DNA of 5,995 nucleotides, taken from assembly GCA_002450755.1 (NCBI GenBank), contig DKAI01000003.1, positions 1-5,995 of the forward strand, written 5' to 3'. The notes beneath the pieces were generated by a model. The model searched no databases. It saw only the letters and a list, made by a program, of their open reading frames with translations, and was not told the origin of the DNA. The position numbers and the translations under genes are program-made. The stretch is from Deltaproteobacteria bacterium UBA6930. GTDB taxonomy: Bacteria; Myxococcota_A; UBA9160; UBA6930. This document shows, one piece after another, positions 5,815-5,995 of this stretch (positions are counted from its first letter, which is position 1; every line of letters begins with the position of its first letter).

Positions 5815-5995
5815 AACGTCTCGCAAATCGACGTTCGATTTCTAATTTCTCTATGGGCACAGCGACAGGCCGCCCATGAGGACAAGTAGGAGCCCATGGG
5901 ATTTCGTCAAGTGCTAAGAGGAGCGCCGTTTGTTCTTGTACTTGTAATTTATCGCCCGCCCGCCTTGCGGAATGACAAGCAATAGTAGCGAAAAG
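5813..5995 (-). CDS. mutL: DNA mismatch repair protein MutL, C-terminal end (cut by window edge)
   Basis: The last 60 codons plus a TAG stop are visible; the rest lies to the right of the window. The fragment carries the end of the MutL dimerization domain: IACHSARRAGD (5-15 of the fragment), then CPHGRP (38-43) and a terminal FAR (57-59). MutL couples mismatch recognition by MutS to strand incision. In MutL homologues with their own endonuclease, the ACxxA, CPHGRP and FxR motifs help form the metal site. The intact Cys-Pro-His of CPHGRP therefore hints at an endonuclease-type MutL, but the decisive DQHA(x)2E(x)4E motif would be further upstream and cannot be seen. It is the first visible gene of the minus-strand operon, with miaA 9 nt downstream. 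Confidence 0.93.
   Translation of the reverse strand, partial: LFATIACHSARRAGDKLQVQEQTALLLALDEIPWAPTCPHGRPVAVPIEKLEIERRFARR

Overview
The window reads as ordinary chromosomal DNA of a Gram-negative bacterium with intermediate base composition (a little below 50% GC by eye). Seven genes are supported: five on the minus strand (two cut by the window edges) and two on the plus strand. The gene order mutL-miaA-der-TPR membrane protein, the exported DUF4399 protein and the lysine-rich histone H1-like protein would fit a proteobacterium or deltaproteobacterium-like lineage. No single gene fixes the taxon, so this is inference.

Right half (2664-5995, minus strand): a compact housekeeping operon. 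It runs from the C-terminal end of the mismatch-repair protein MutL, through the tRNA dimethylallyltransferase MiaA (9 nt after the mutL stop) and the double-GTPase ribosome-assembly factor Der (32 nt later, GTG start), to a YfgM-like single-pass membrane protein with TPR-like helices (60 nt later). Genome maintenance, tRNA modification, 50S assembly and an envelope-associated protein are therefore probably co-transcribed.

Middle (1396-2663): two plus-strand genes. The first encodes a small single-domain cupin. The second encodes an exported, histidine-rich DUF4399 protein. The second gene is preceded by a near-consensus sigma-70 promoter, TTGACA-N17-GATAAT. An AT-only repeat lies across its spacer and -10 box and is arranged both as a 12-bp direct repeat and as a 13-bp inverted repeat. 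It looks like an operator and is the most distinctive non-coding signal in the window. The DUF4399 gene converges on the TPR gene.

Left part (1-1395, minus strand): a crotonase-family (enoyl-CoA hydratase/isomerase-like) gene, divergent from the cupin gene. It keeps one catalytic glutamate and has histidine where the second is expected. A 330-nt non-coding gap follows. Then comes the first 71 codons of a lysine/alanine-rich histone H1-like protein that runs off the left edge, carrying a 36-bp (12-residue) tandem repeat.

No RNA gene, CRISPR array, insertion sequence or phage feature was recognised, and nothing here amounts to a new multi-gene system. The points worth a second look are the DUF4399 promoter/operator, the crotonase active-site substitution, the histidine-rich exported protein and the repeat-bearing DNA-binding-like protein.
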